Part shown: one piece after another, positions 37,325 to 46,083 of the stretch
How positions within the stretch are numbered: the stretch's first letter is position 1
Layout of the letters: every line of letters begins with the position of its first letter
Assembly (NCBI RefSeq): GCF_021602345.1
Contig: NZ_BQID01000005.1
Span: 336,116-400,115, forward strand
Source of the DNA: Pseudomonas pharyngis
GTDB taxonomy: Bacteria; Pseudomonadota; Gammaproteobacteria; Pseudomonadales; Pseudomonadaceae
Direction: 5' to 3'
Length of the DNA: 64,000 nt
Translations under genes and position numbers: made by a program
The notes under the pieces: generated by a model
The model's input: only the letters and a program-made list of their open reading frames with translations
The model's database searches: none
What the model was told of the DNA's origin: nothing

Positions 37325-37915
37325 ATGTCCGTTCCAAAAACGATGTTTCAACTCAGCGGTCGCGGTTACGCAGCGGCCACGTTGAGCCATGCCACCGTGG
37401 TCATCATCGATGCCCAGAAAGAGTACCTCAGCGGCCCGCTGGCCCTGAGCGGCATGGACGCGGCTGTCGCGAACATCAAACAACTGGTTGCCGCCGCCCG
37501 CGCGGCCGGCCGGCCGATCGTGCATGTGCGCCACCTCGGCACCGTCGGCGGTCTGTTCGACCCGCAGGGCGAACGCGGCGAGTTCATCCCCGGCCTGGAA
37601 CCCCAGGGCGATGAAACCATCATCGGCAAGTTGCTGCCGAGCGCCTTTCACGGCACTGAACTCTACGATCGTCTGCAAACCATCGGCTCGCTGGACCTGA
37701 TCGTCTGCGGTTTCATGAGTCACTCCAGCGTCAGCACCACCGTGCGCGCGGCGAAGAACCTGGGTTTCCGCTGCACCCTGGTCGAAGATGCCTGTGCCAC
37801 CCGCGATCTGCCATTCAAGGGCCGCGTGCTCAGCGCCGAACAGGTGCAGGAAGCGGAAATGGCGATCATGGCTGACAACTTCGCTACTCTCGCCCTGACC
37901 CAGGATCTGATCTGA
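37325..37915 (+). CDS. Isochorismatase-family protein with Ser in place of catalytic Cys
   Basis: 196 residues from the ATG at 37325 with GGAG upstream. Catalytic Asp in VVIIDAQKEY and Lys in IGKLLPSAF (the cis-peptide site is in VCGFMSHSS). Where cysteine hydrolases have the nucleophile Cys before V-x-x-T-V-R-A, this protein has Ser (SHSSVSTTVRAAKNLGF). True isochorismatases such as PhzD also lack that Cys, so a vinyl-ether hydrolase or other role is possible; amidase activity of the normal type is not expected. Start of a short plus-strand run with the next two genes. The same gene stands in this place in P. aeruginosa, as I recall. Confidence 0.85.
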   Translation: MSVPKTMFQLSGRGYAAATLSHATVVIIDAQKEYLSGPLALSGMDAAVANIKQLVAAARAAGRPIVHVRHLGTVGGLFDPQGERGEFIPGLEPQGDETIIGKLLPSAFHGTELYDRLQTIGSLDLIVCGFMSHSSVSTTVRAAKNLGFRCTLVEDACATRDLPFKGRVLSAEQVQEAEMAIMADNFATLALTQDLI

Positions 37916-38046
37916 TCTTCCGTAAATGAGCGGCTCAGCCCGCCGCTCATCTGCAAAAACCTCGCATTTGCTTCAATTACCCTAGCCTCAGGAACAACCC
38001 GGTCAACTCCCGGTCGAAGGGCCGATACCCATTGAGGAAGGTCGGA

Positions 38047-38367
38047 ATGAAGTTATCCGATGGATTTGACGCACGCCGCTTGCGGCCCAAAGGCCAAAGC
38101 AACTGGCGATTTCGATTCGGCGCGGCGATCGCGGCCATACTGGCGACGTTCGGCGTGCTGCTGGCGATGGCCGGGGCCGCCAGCCTGCTGGGGCGCCCAC
38201 CGGCGCTCGGCGACCTGAACGCAACCCCGCTCGGCTCGGCGATCATTCTGGCAGTCGGCCTGCTGTTCCTGTATTTCGGCGTGGCCCTGTGGCGTCGTTG
38301 CCGGCGTCGCGCACGGCAATCGCGGGAATTGAACATGTCCCCGCACCTGATGAAAAAACACGATTGA
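38047..38367 (+). CDS. Small hypothetical membrane protein
   Basis: 106 residues from the ATG at 38047 with GAGGAAGG upstream. Two membrane helices (FGAAIAAILATFGVLLAMAGAASLL and AIILAVGLLFLYFGVALW), followed by an Arg-rich cytoplasmic tail (RRCRRRARQSRELN). No recognised domain. A terminator follows at 38371. Confidence 0.65.
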   Translation: MKLSDGFDARRLRPKGQSNWRFRFGAAIAAILATFGVLLAMAGAASLLGRPPALGDLNATPLGSAIILAVGLLFLYFGVALWRRCRRRARQSRELNMSPHLMKKHD

Positions 38368-38370
38368 TCG

Positions 38371-38398
38371 ACGGCCTGGCTTTTTGCCGGGCCGTTTT
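38371..38398 (+). terminator. Terminator between membrane protein and Smr genes
   Basis: Stem ACGGCCTGGC / GCCGGGCCGT (one wobble) with loop TTTTT, followed by TTTG; moderate strength. Confidence 0.7.
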
Positions 38399-38440
38399 GT
38401 ATCCGTTTGGGTAAACTGGCCGCCCTTCGCGGAGGCTGAT

Positions 38441-38998
38441 ATGCAAGACGACGATTTTTCCCTGTTCAAAAGTGCGATCCAAGGCGTCAAGCCGATCAAG
38501 CACGACCGCGCCGACACCGGCAAACCCAAGGCTGACCGAGACCGGATCGCCAAGCTGCGCCAGTCCGCCACCGTGCGCACCGACACCACCACCGTTGACG
38601 GCCTGTCCGATCAGTTCGTGATTGACGTCGGCCCCGAAGACGAGCTGATGTGGGCCCGTGACGGCGTGCAGGAAAGCCAGATGCGCAAGCTCAAGATCGG
38701 GCAGATCCCGTTCGAAGGCAGCCTCGACCTGCACGGCATGAGCGTAGAAAAAGCCCGCGAAACCCTCTGGGCGTTTCTCGCCGAAGCCACCAGATTCGAA
38801 ATCCGCTGCGTGCGCGTCACCCACGGCAAGGCTGTGCGTCTGGACGGCAAGCGGCCGATGATCAAAAGCCACGTCAACACCTGGCTGCGCCAGCATGCGC
38901 AGGTGCTGGGTTTCTGCTCGTGCCAGGCGAAACATGGCGGCGCCGGCGCCGTGTATGTGATGCTCAAACGCACCATGATGGAAGGCCGCGACGAATAA
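38441..38998 (+). CDS. Smr/MutS2 C-terminal domain family endonuclease-like protein
   Basis: 185 residues from the ATG at 38441 with GGAGG upstream. The Smr domain occupies about residues 95-180: LDLHGMSVEKARETLWAFL (LDxHG motif), RVTHGKAV (HGxG-like element with Ala/Val in place of the second Gly), and a C-terminal GAGAVYVMLKR. Smr proteins nick or cut nucleic acid, or regulate RNA. Free-standing, YdaL-like. It directly precedes the truncated folE, in the order I recall for P. aeruginosa. Confidence 0.88.
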   Translation: MQDDDFSLFKSAIQGVKPIKHDRADTGKPKADRDRIAKLRQSATVRTDTTTVDGLSDQFVIDVGPEDELMWARDGVQESQMRKLKIGQIPFEGSLDLHGMSVEKARETLWAFLAEATRFEIRCVRVTHGKAVRLDGKRPMIKSHVNTWLRQHAQVLGFCSCQAKHGGAGAVYVMLKRTMMEGRDE

Positions 38999-39075
38999 TC
39001 CCGTCACACCGAACTTGCAGGGTCGTGTCCGCCACCGTACCCTTGCCCTTTGCGAAAATCCCCACAGGTAGTTTC

Positions 39076-39195
39076 ATGTCCCTGGAACAGAATTACACCG
39101 CTATGTTTAAGCGGCTCGAGTGGGTTACCAGGGTCAATATAATCAGTGACTTAGGATCGAGAGAAACCCCAAATCACCTACCATCACTAAGTTAG
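39076..39195 (+). pseudogene. folE: 5' fragment of folE (GTP cyclohydrolase I), cut after nine codons
   Basis: The ATG at 39076 begins MSLEQNYTA, which I recognise as the N-terminus of Pseudomonas GTP cyclohydrolase I (normally ~181-186 residues, continuing ILGQLGEDVSREGL). After codon nine the reading turns into unrelated sequence (MFKRLEWVTRVNI) and stops at 39195. The gene order (prmB, isochorismatase-like, membrane protein, Smr) also calls for folE here. The rest of folE should lie on the far side of the inserted element, beyond the window, or be lost. Evidence is recall of the family plus synteny. Confidence 0.65.
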
Positions 39196-39238
39196 TGGTA
39201 CAGAAATTGGTACGGGATTCAAATCCCATACATCGAGA

Positions 39239-39275
39239 AAGCCTCGCATTGCGTGCAACGATGCGGGGCTTTTTT
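39239..39275 (+). terminator. Terminator near the left edge of the inserted element
   Basis: AAGCCTCGCAT (39239-39249) pairs with ATGCGGGGCTT (39261-39271, one wobble), followed by T. Just upstream, GGGATTCAAATCCC at 39214-39227 looks like the T-arm of a tRNA; no complete tRNA can be folded. It may be a remnant at the attachment end. Confidence 0.65.
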
Positions 39276-39912
39276 CAACTCATGGATAATCGGATGAAAG
39301 CTGTAAATAAGTAGCGGGCGCTCTGGTACATGCCTCCACTCCAAGTGGACACTCGGGGTGAAACCTCTGCATCAGCAAGCTATTACGACAAGCACGAAGC
39401 TGAAATCAGCCCTAAAAACAGTATGTCTGCAGAGATGACCGCGCCTTCCCTATTTCGCTAAATACCCACATTCCATTTCATGCCAGGAAGGGGTCATGCC
39501 TCTTGTCCAGCCTCGACCATCCCTAGGGTAGCTTGGGTTCAAACTCTGTTGCGTCAGCGTGGCCATCGACATATCGGGTGAAATCCAGGGAGCCTAGAAC
39601 GTTGCGAGTACTGAGCCGTGATGCGATTACTGGTTAGCAATGAAGGATGACAGCTGAGCCCATGCCGCCATCCACTCCTTAACTAGACCCGGTCGCAGTA
39701 GACAATGCGCGAAAGGAACGGCTCAGGTTTTGACTGAAAAATTTTTGGCGAGCCATGGGACACTCCAAGTCCGTCGCCTTTAGACGTGGAGAAAAATCAC
39801 GGCATGCACTCCTCTCGACGATTGATTCGAGAGTTGAGCGATAGATTTAGAGCTGATCTTTACCCCGACCAGGAATGTGAATATTATTCTCGTTTTGAGG
39901 AGGGAATCTTAC
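39276..39912. other. Gene-poor left edge of inserted element
   Basis: 637 bases with many stops in all frames, base composition between host and island, no open frame with a ribosome site, no recognised repeat. It separates the broken folE from the ParB-fold/HEPN pair and must contain that pair's promoter; a good ribosome site (AGGAGGG) appears only at 39899. Confidence 0.4.
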
Positions 39913-40938
39913 ATGAGCATCACAATTTTCACGCAGGAATACGATGCTGTTATCAAGAGCGTTGTGTTGACTGGCCAAACCACATATGGCTACGCAATCG
40001 AGAATATTTTTCCGCTTATCAACCGTTTTGCCGCTCAGCGAAAAATTCAAAACCCAGCCTTTTATGATCGCCTTCGGAATGACCTTTTAAAAGGATGCCT
40101 GATGCCCGCGATTACTTTGGCAATGGTTGATCAGAATCCCGAGTTCGAAAACATAGAAGATGCAGCTTCATACGCTAATGAGAACATTACTAACGGATAC
40201 GTTCTCGACGGCATGCAACGCCTGAATACGCTTAACAGCATCAGAGATGAAGAAGACTTTCCAAAAGATAAAGCATTATTTCTTAGCATTATCATCTCTG
40301 AAAACAAAGACATGCTTCTATATCGGATGATCACGCTAAATAATGGTCAGCGCCCAATGACACCTCGACATCAAATAGAGGTTCTCACTGAAGAACTGTT
40401 CGATTTCGAGTCGCTCGATATCGAGGTCCAATCAGAGAAAGATCGTGGCGACAAAATAAAACGCGGCGCTTTTAATCTCGCCGACATATCCAAAGGATAT
40501 TTGGCTTTCTTCACCAACAGTGTTCATAACGAAAATAATAAAATTATCAGCGAAAAAATGGATGAGATTATTGTTGGGAATATTATGGCGACCGCTGTAG
40601 TAGAGAACGGCCTAGAATTCCAACAAGTTCTTGAGCTGGTAGACAAGTTTTCGGTTAATGAAAATGCTAAATCCTGGCTTAAAACTCAAAATAACTTCAT
40701 CGGCTTTTGTGTAGGCGTCAAATCCTCATATAACGATTTAATTGAAATGAGTGCCAACGAATTTGGTGAAGCCGTTGAAATGTTCGACGGAGCATTCAAA
40801 TCAATTGATGCAGCCAAGGTAAACCTCGGAAAATATCGCCGCGAACTCAGCAAGAAATTTATAGAGAAAATCAATACATTAAAGGATGCTAATGATATCG
40901 AGCTGCTTACCTATTTCTCGGATGAGATCGCGGCATAG
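39913..40938 (+). CDS. DUF262/DGQHR-like ParB-fold protein, putative defence component
   Basis: 341 residues from the ATG at 39913, which follows AGGAGGG; AT-rich. The motif YVLDGMQRLNTL (Asp99-Arg103) matches the DGQQRLxTL box of DUF262/GmrS and the DGQHR box of DndB-like proteins, with Met for the first Gln. A second element, TLNNGQRPMTPRHQIEVL (about 150), is also like those families. They share the ParB/sulfiredoxin fold and act in restriction of modified or unmodified phage DNA. The C-terminal half is helical and unknown to me. Its TAG is immediately followed by the next ATG (40939), so the two are a coupled pair. Exact family is not certain. Confidence 0.65.
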   Translation: MSITIFTQEYDAVIKSVVLTGQTTYGYAIENIFPLINRFAAQRKIQNPAFYDRLRNDLLKGCLMPAITLAMVDQNPEFENIEDAASYANENITNGYVLDGMQRLNTLNSIRDEEDFPKDKALFLSIIISENKDMLLYRMITLNNGQRPMTPRHQIEVLTEELFDFESLDIEVQSEKDRGDKIKRGAFNLADISKGYLAFFTNSVHNENNKIISEKMDEIIVGNIMATAVVENGLEFQQVLELVDKFSVNENAKSWLKTQNNFIGFCVGVKSSYNDLIEMSANEFGEAVEMFDGAFKSIDAAKVNLGKYRRELSKKFIEKINTLKDANDIELLTYFSDEIAA

Positions 40939-41844
40939 ATGAAAACTATTAGCTACGAATTTTCGGAGTGCAATGGATCTGTAATTACAGCGGAATCTCC
41001 TTTTTTTATACATGAACGAGTTGCGGAATTCCCCATAATATTTCGAGTATTATCCGGCAGTTGCCAAATCACGAACCTGAACACAGATGAAAGCGCAGTT
41101 CTCTCAAAAAATTATTTCTATAGTGACATTAGAAACAATGAAAATAGAGATTTGTCATTTTTTGATGAATTCGATGAGGACCTGAAACTCTCGGATTATG
41201 AACGATTGGTGAAGAGAACAGCTTGGAATAATCGAAAATTCTATCAGCCGTTTCTGAATGAGTTGGCAAGCTGCATTTACCATGAAGAGGGCGGGCGTCA
41301 TACAGCCGCATTCGTCCACCTGTACAGATCTTATGAGCATCTATCATATGCTTTCCCAATGATTTATGCATCAAGGACGCAAGACTACGTCGGCACATTT
41401 GAGAATCTACGAAAGTGGATGAACAATGATTCCGATGGGAATGCTGGCGAGCTGAAATTCCATAAAACATTTGTGGTTAGTCTTTTCAAAGGAATGCCAG
41501 AATTATCGCGAACTATTGATGTAGAAATAAATACAAAGCAAGAGTATAGGGAGCCAATATTCAAAGCTTTAGCTGAAAAAATTGCAGGCTGGAAAAATCT
41601 AGAAAGTTATACACCCGCAACAAATCGACCAGACCGCTTGGCTATTCCTTTTGCGGAATATCATAGTTTTTTTGTTACTTTGCGAAATAGGTTTTTTCAT
41701 TACTCAAATGCGCGAAGCGACAATATCGGACTTGATGACATTGTCGAGGCGGACTTGCTTTTTTCATTCATCAACAAAATAACCCTCAACTACATAGCCA
41801 CAATATTTCACGGAGTAATGAAGCACCAACTGACATTTGACTAG
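40939..41844 (+). CDS. HEPN-like protein coupled to the DUF262/DGQHR-like gene
   Basis: 301 residues, AT-rich, ATG adjacent to the upstream stop. The C-terminal part has a HEPN ribonuclease motif, LRNRFFHYSN (Arg249-Asn250-x3-His254), followed by a helix (ADLLFSFINKITLNYIATIF), as in ApeA, RnlA-like and other HEPN toxins. The N-terminal ~100 residues are beta-rich (SECNGSVITAESPFFIH, IIFRVLSGSCQITNLN) and might be a sensor. I do not know the whole protein. With its neighbour it may form a two-gene anti-phage unit in which the ParB-fold protein senses and the HEPN domain cuts RNA; this is inference. Confidence 0.6.
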   Translation: MKTISYEFSECNGSVITAESPFFIHERVAEFPIIFRVLSGSCQITNLNTDESAVLSKNYFYSDIRNNENRDLSFFDEFDEDLKLSDYERLVKRTAWNNRKFYQPFLNELASCIYHEEGGRHTAAFVHLYRSYEHLSYAFPMIYASRTQDYVGTFENLRKWMNNDSDGNAGELKFHKTFVVSLFKGMPELSRTIDVEINTKQEYREPIFKALAEKIAGWKNLESYTPATNRPDRLAIPFAEYHSFFVTLRNRFFHYSNARSDNIGLDDIVEADLLFSFINKITLNYIATIFHGVMKHQLTFD

Positions 41845-42361
41845 TCTTCATGCGCGAGTACTAAATTGAACAACTCGCGCCGTTGTATAAAAAGAAGGAT
41901 TTGCAATCAGGGCCCTGATCGCGCAACTCCGTCTCGAACTCCTAGAGCGTGATCCTATACTTTCGCGACAAGAGTTCCCCAAAAGATAGCAAGATTGCCA
42001 TATCTTAACAGACTGGGACACTGGTGATGATAAGCTTACGTACTTATGTATTCGCCCGCTTAGCTGTCGACAGCGTTTTTGACCACCAGGGCGACAACAG
42101 GTCAAAAATGGTAATCAGGTGTGGCTCGCATTCGCCGTGAGCAGCATTTAGATGCTCCCTATGATGGATTGGACGCAGCATTACACTGCCGCGCACAATG
42201 ACCACATATCGATCTAGGCATCACCCACGCCCTTTCTGTCACGCCATCCTCAAAATGACAGCTCGCTGCGGCATTGCTTAACTGATCACGGCGCGAGAAA
42301 ATTCACTACTAATGTCTCTCCAATACACGTCCTCCGAGCGCTGCCGGGAATGAAAAACTAA
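41845..42361. other. Spacer between two cargo units
   Basis: 517 bases without a credible gene; frames are broken and no ribosome site leads an open frame. It has to hold the terminator of the HEPN gene (not obvious) and the promoter of the NACHT gene. Composition is mixed. Possibly remnants of older cargo. Confidence 0.4.
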
Positions 42362-45300
42362 ATGTCAGAGCTAGGTGGTTCTACAACTCAAGATGGGATC
42401 TTCTACCAAAATACGGTAGCGGCGGGGTTACTTGCCGACCTACTAGATCTACGTCCTCTTCCCCCGCGAGAGAGGGTTGTCGAGGTACGGCTAGAAGCCC
42501 CCGCAGATGTTGATGACATCGTTGTACGATATGCCGATGGACATCGAGAGTGGATCCAGGCCAAAACACGTATTCGTACTTCTGGCGAACCTTGGAAGCG
42601 TATGTGGGCTGACTTATCTGCTCAATTCGTAAGCTCAGAATTTGCAGGTGAAGATCGTCTTTTACTCGTACTAGCTGAAGCAGACGAAACCGCGCGCTCC
42701 ATTAGAGACTTAGCGGAGCGCGCATTGACGGCCCAGGACGCCGGAGAGTGGTCAGCGCGACTGTCAGTTCACAATAAAAAAGTACTCTCTGCCATCGGGC
42801 CTCATTTGATTACCGATGTCGACGCACTCGAACTGCTCCGACGTATCACGGTAGAGATTTTACCGCTGGAAGAGATGGAGCGGGCGTTCGAGCGGCGCCG
42901 CCTCGGCACAGCATTCTCTCTTCCAGCTCGTCTTTTGTCGGTTTTAAGGGATATTGCCGGAGGTAGTGCTCGGCAAAGGGCACTAATTCTCGCCGTTGCG
43001 CTTCGCACAAAACTGGCAAACGAATTTGGTATAGAAGTTAAAGAACCTGCGGAATGGGGACTTCCCGCATATCGATCTACGATTATGCGCCTATCTCGGA
43101 TCGAAATTCCAGGTACGGGGGTTTCTGGCAGTAGCGACGATCTTTTTGTTTGGCCACGTGCGCGAGATCTTGATCGCTCTGCTCCGACAGACTTTGAGGA
43201 TGAAGAGCCTGTCTTAAACTCTCCTATTGAGCAAAGCAGCGTAGACCTCAAAAGCTTCCCACAACAACAATCTGACAGATACATAATTGTGGCAGGACCA
43301 GGCTACGGAAAATCAGCCTTACTGAACGCGGTGGCGGCTCGATTAGCCCGTACCTCTTATGTTCCGGTACTTATACCACTTGCAACATTTGCAGCATCTA
43401 ATGTTAGCACCTTAGAATTCCTTGCAAATGAGAAAAATCGAGAACTTGACATTCGTGTTGACTGGAATCGACTGGCTGAGCAGGGCTCTGTAGTTCCTCT
43501 ATTCGATGGACTAGATGAAATACCATCGAGCCAACGCCAGGCCGTACTTAATCGCATAGCCACCTTTTCGGCTCGACACCCACTAGTACCATGGCTTATG
43601 ACAGTGCGTGATCCGGCCGTTATTAGCGGGCCGGCGGACGCTCGATTTATTGAACTAATGCCTCTGAATGACTTAGACGTAGTTCGCTTTGCCGATGCAA
43701 TGAAAAGTCGAATCCCTGATCTTGATAGCTGGGAGTTTTCCCGCCGCCTTGAGGCTTATCCAGATGTCGCCCGCTTAGCTAAAATCCCATTATTTCTCTC
43801 GATGCTGTTGGCACTTACCGGCAAAGCAATGACGATGCCTCGTGGACGGGTTGACCTGATAGAAAGTTATCTTAAAACTCTATTCGCGCCACATGAGCAT
43901 AAAGTGCTTCTATCCCCCTCATCCAACATATCAAGTCTGCGTCTAGTCGCTGAAGTTTTGGCGTTTGGTCGCTTGGAGGCACAAGAGATTGGAACAACAG
44001 AACGAGAGGTACTTGATGCTGCTGCTCGAGTTGGAGTGCAGAAAGAATCAGCGGAAGCGGTTCTCGCCTGTTTGTTGACGCAGGGTGTACTACGTAGGCA
44101 AAGCGCAATTCGACTGCAGTTTCCCTACCCTATTGTTCAAGAGTATCTTGCTGCCTGCTACCTAATTCGCGAGCAGTCCCAAACCCTTTCACAACGTATT
44201 GACGATGCGATTCAACGACCTTGGGCGCAGGTGGTTCAGTTCGCACTAGAATTGCATCCTAAACCATCGCCGATCATCCGGCAGATGTTAGGGCGTCGAG
44301 ATGATGCGTTTTCCACTGGTTTGCGACTAGTCGCTCGATGCATCGTCAATGGTGCAAAAGTGGACTCTGGGCTTAAAGATGAGATAGCTGTACAGCTTGC
44401 CACAGTGTGGGAGATATCATCTTATTTTATCAGGGATCGCATAGGCCGAGTTATAGTAGACGGTTTCTCAAAACCACTTAATCCTAAAATTCGGGCCATG
44501 CTAAGCCAGCGCAAGTTGATACCGAGTGGAGCCGGCGAAATCGTCACCCAAACCAACGATCCGGCACTTACGCGTGAGGTCCTATGCACTGTTCTTGAAA
44601 ATGGACTCCAGCGCTTTATGAGTATGCACTCGCTTCAGCCAGCAATCGATAGCCTAGGCGATGAGGCCCTCGAGCTTTACATCCACAAAGTGTTTGATCC
44701 TAATACATCTATAGCGCAGTTAAGTGGGCTAACAGATCTGATCGGAGCACTAAATCCTGATAGAATTACACCAGAAATCGCGCTCAAACTTGCTTGCAAC
44801 GAAATGCTTACGGACAAGTTGAGACTTGTAGCTTTCTCTATCGCTGGAAAAACTTTAGACGACAGAGCCTGGCCGATCATTGAACGTGCAATCCATTTGG
44901 ATGATGATCGCTGGGCAGCTCTTCAAGCAATATCAAAATGCCGTCATCCGAAAGAAGCAATTCTAAATATCCTTCGCAATGAAAGCCTTGAATTACGATT
45001 GCGAGAGCGCATTGCCGAGTCAGTTACATACATCCTAAAAACAGACAAGGAGAGAGCTTCATTCATACGCGACTGTTCCAAAGATCTAAGTCTAGCGATC
45101 AGCTTGCGATATATCATGTTACTGTTTTCTGCACGTTTTAGCGACGAACAGGCTTTTCGACTATTGATTGGGGATCTAGCGACAATAGATCTTCGCTTCG
45201 CTGAACTTACCATCTCTCTTTTTGGACATTATCCTCTCCGTGATCTAGGTATAGCCGCCGCGACAACAATTAGAGATCGGGTCACCAATGCTAAGGAAGC

Positions 45301-45874
45301 AGCAGACTTTGCAGACCGCGCCGTTTTGGGTATGACATACATTTTTGAGATGGATTTTTTCGGTGGAGGAGCGCTTATGCCTGCTCCTCCTCACCCAGCA
45401 CTCGATGCATGGGCCAACCTTGTTGACGACTGGATTGATTTAGAAGACGCAAGTGAAATACAGAGGCTAACCATTGCATTATCTGCAGTAAGGCTAGGCT
45501 CGGTGAGAGCAATAGATCATCTGAAGCGGTTAATTTACGCACTAGGCGATCCTGATGACACCAGATTCGATGACGAAGACGAATATGGACACAAAATTCG
45601 AAGCGCCATTGACGAATTACAACGTAGAAGACTCCTTCTTCCGCTCAATCTTGCTGAACTTTTCACACGCTGCAAACGTCCGAATATCCCGTTTGCCGGA
45701 ATAAACGCCATCGTAGCGCACGGGAACCGCGCTGCACTTGACCTACTTATTAAGATCTATAACGATCCGTCTACAGAAAATATGGAAAGCACCCTGCTTG
45801 AGGCGATCGAGCCTATCGCTGGCCGCCTCAACGTTATGGTTGTGCGGGAAGACGAGCGATTACAGATTGTTTAG
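42362..45874 (+). CDS. NACHT/STAND NTPase with N-terminal Cap4/Mrr-like nuclease domain, putative anti-phage protein
   Basis: 1170 residues. Residues 1-~150: nuclease-like, with GIFYQ (12-16), VDDIVVRYADGHREWIQAKT (Asp51/Asp52, Gln66-x-Lys68), the PD-(D/E)xK layout of DUF4297/Cap4-type dsDNA endonucleases. Residues ~300-480: NACHT ATPase, Walker A GPGYGKS (312-318) and Walker B LFDGLDE (380-386) with the DGxDE form typical of NACHT; a winged-helix-like region follows. From ~600 to the end helical repeats (HEAT-like) that in bacterial NLR/Avs proteins sense phage parts. Single gene, about 48% GC by eye. Weak ribosome site; start chosen as the first ATG giving the full GxxYQ motif. Ligand and activity are untested. 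Confidence 0.75.
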   Translation: MSELGGSTTQDGIFYQNTVAAGLLADLLDLRPLPPRERVVEVRLEAPADVDDIVVRYADGHREWIQAKTRIRTSGEPWKRMWADLSAQFVSSEFAGEDRLLLVLAEADETARSIRDLAERALTAQDAGEWSARLSVHNKKVLSAIGPHLITDVDALELLRRITVEILPLEEMERAFERRRLGTAFSLPARLLSVLRDIAGGSARQRALILAVALRTKLANEFGIEVKEPAEWGLPAYRSTIMRLSRIEIPGTGVSGSSDDLFVWPRARDLDRSAPTDFEDEEPVLNSPIEQSSVDLKSFPQQQSDRYIIVAGPGYGKSALLNAVAARLARTSYVPVLIPLATFAASNVSTLEFLANEKNRELDIRVDWNRLAEQGSVVPLFDGLDEIPSSQRQAVLNRIATFSARHPLVPWLMTVRDPAVISGPADARFIELMPLNDLDVVRFADAMKSRIPDLDSWEFSRRLEAYPDVARLAKIPLFLSMLLALTGKAMTMPRGRVDLIESYLKTLFAPHEHKVLLSPSSNISSLRLVAEVLAFGRLEAQEIGTTEREVLDAAARVGVQKESAEAVLACLLTQGVLRRQSAIRLQFPYPIVQEYLAACYLIREQSQTLSQRIDDAIQRPWAQVVQFALELHPKPSPIIRQMLGRRDDAFSTGLRLVARCIVNGAKVDSGLKDEIAVQLATVWEISSYFIRDRIGRVIVDGFSKPLNPKIRAMLSQRKLIPSGAGEIVTQTNDPALTREVLCTVLENGLQRFMSMHSLQPAIDSLGDEALELYIHKVFDPNTSIAQLSGLTDLIGALNPDRITPEIALKLACNEMLTDKLRLVAFSIAGKTLDDRAWPIIERAIHLDDDRWAALQAISKCRHPKEAILNILRNESLELRLRERIAESVTYILKTDKERASFIRDCSKDLSLAISLRYIMLLFSARFSDEQAFRLLIGDLATIDLRFAELTISLFGHYPLRDLGIAAATTIRDRVTNAKEAADFADRAVLGMTYIFEMDFFGGGALMPAPPHPALDAWANLVDDWIDLEDASEIQRLTIALSAVRLGSVRAIDHLKRLIYALGDPDDTRFDDEDEYGHKIRSAIDELQRRRLLLPLNLAELFTRCKRPNIPFAGINAIVAHGNRAALDLLIKIYNDPSTENMESTLLEAIEPIAGRLNVMVVREDERLQIV

Positions 45875-46083
45875 TGTTGACTCCATTTTTCTGCACCCTG
45901 ACTGATATTATTACTCTAACTCGAGTTCCATTTTACACTCATTATAGCAATTCGAAGTCGAATATTAGGGCTCGACTTACTTCTCTTGGATTACTATTTG
46001 CCGGGCATCCGTTCCATCGCGGAATTTCAAGATGTTTGTTTCCAGTTTTCGGTGTCCAGTAACAATAAAACGGGACACTTCTG

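Noticed and set aside
39206-39227. tRNA at the left edge of the element
   Set aside because: Only a T-arm-like GGGATTCAAATCCC is present; acceptor, anticodon and CCA cannot be folded from the flanks.
39786-40067. 93-codon protein overlapping the start of the ParB-fold gene
   Set aside because: Lies in another frame; the ParB-fold start has the strong AGGAGGG and the right family motif.
41848-42105. 85-codon minus-strand frame between the HEPN and NACHT genes
   Set aside because: Cys/Ser/Arg-rich translation without pattern, no ribosome site, and the spacer is broken in all frames.
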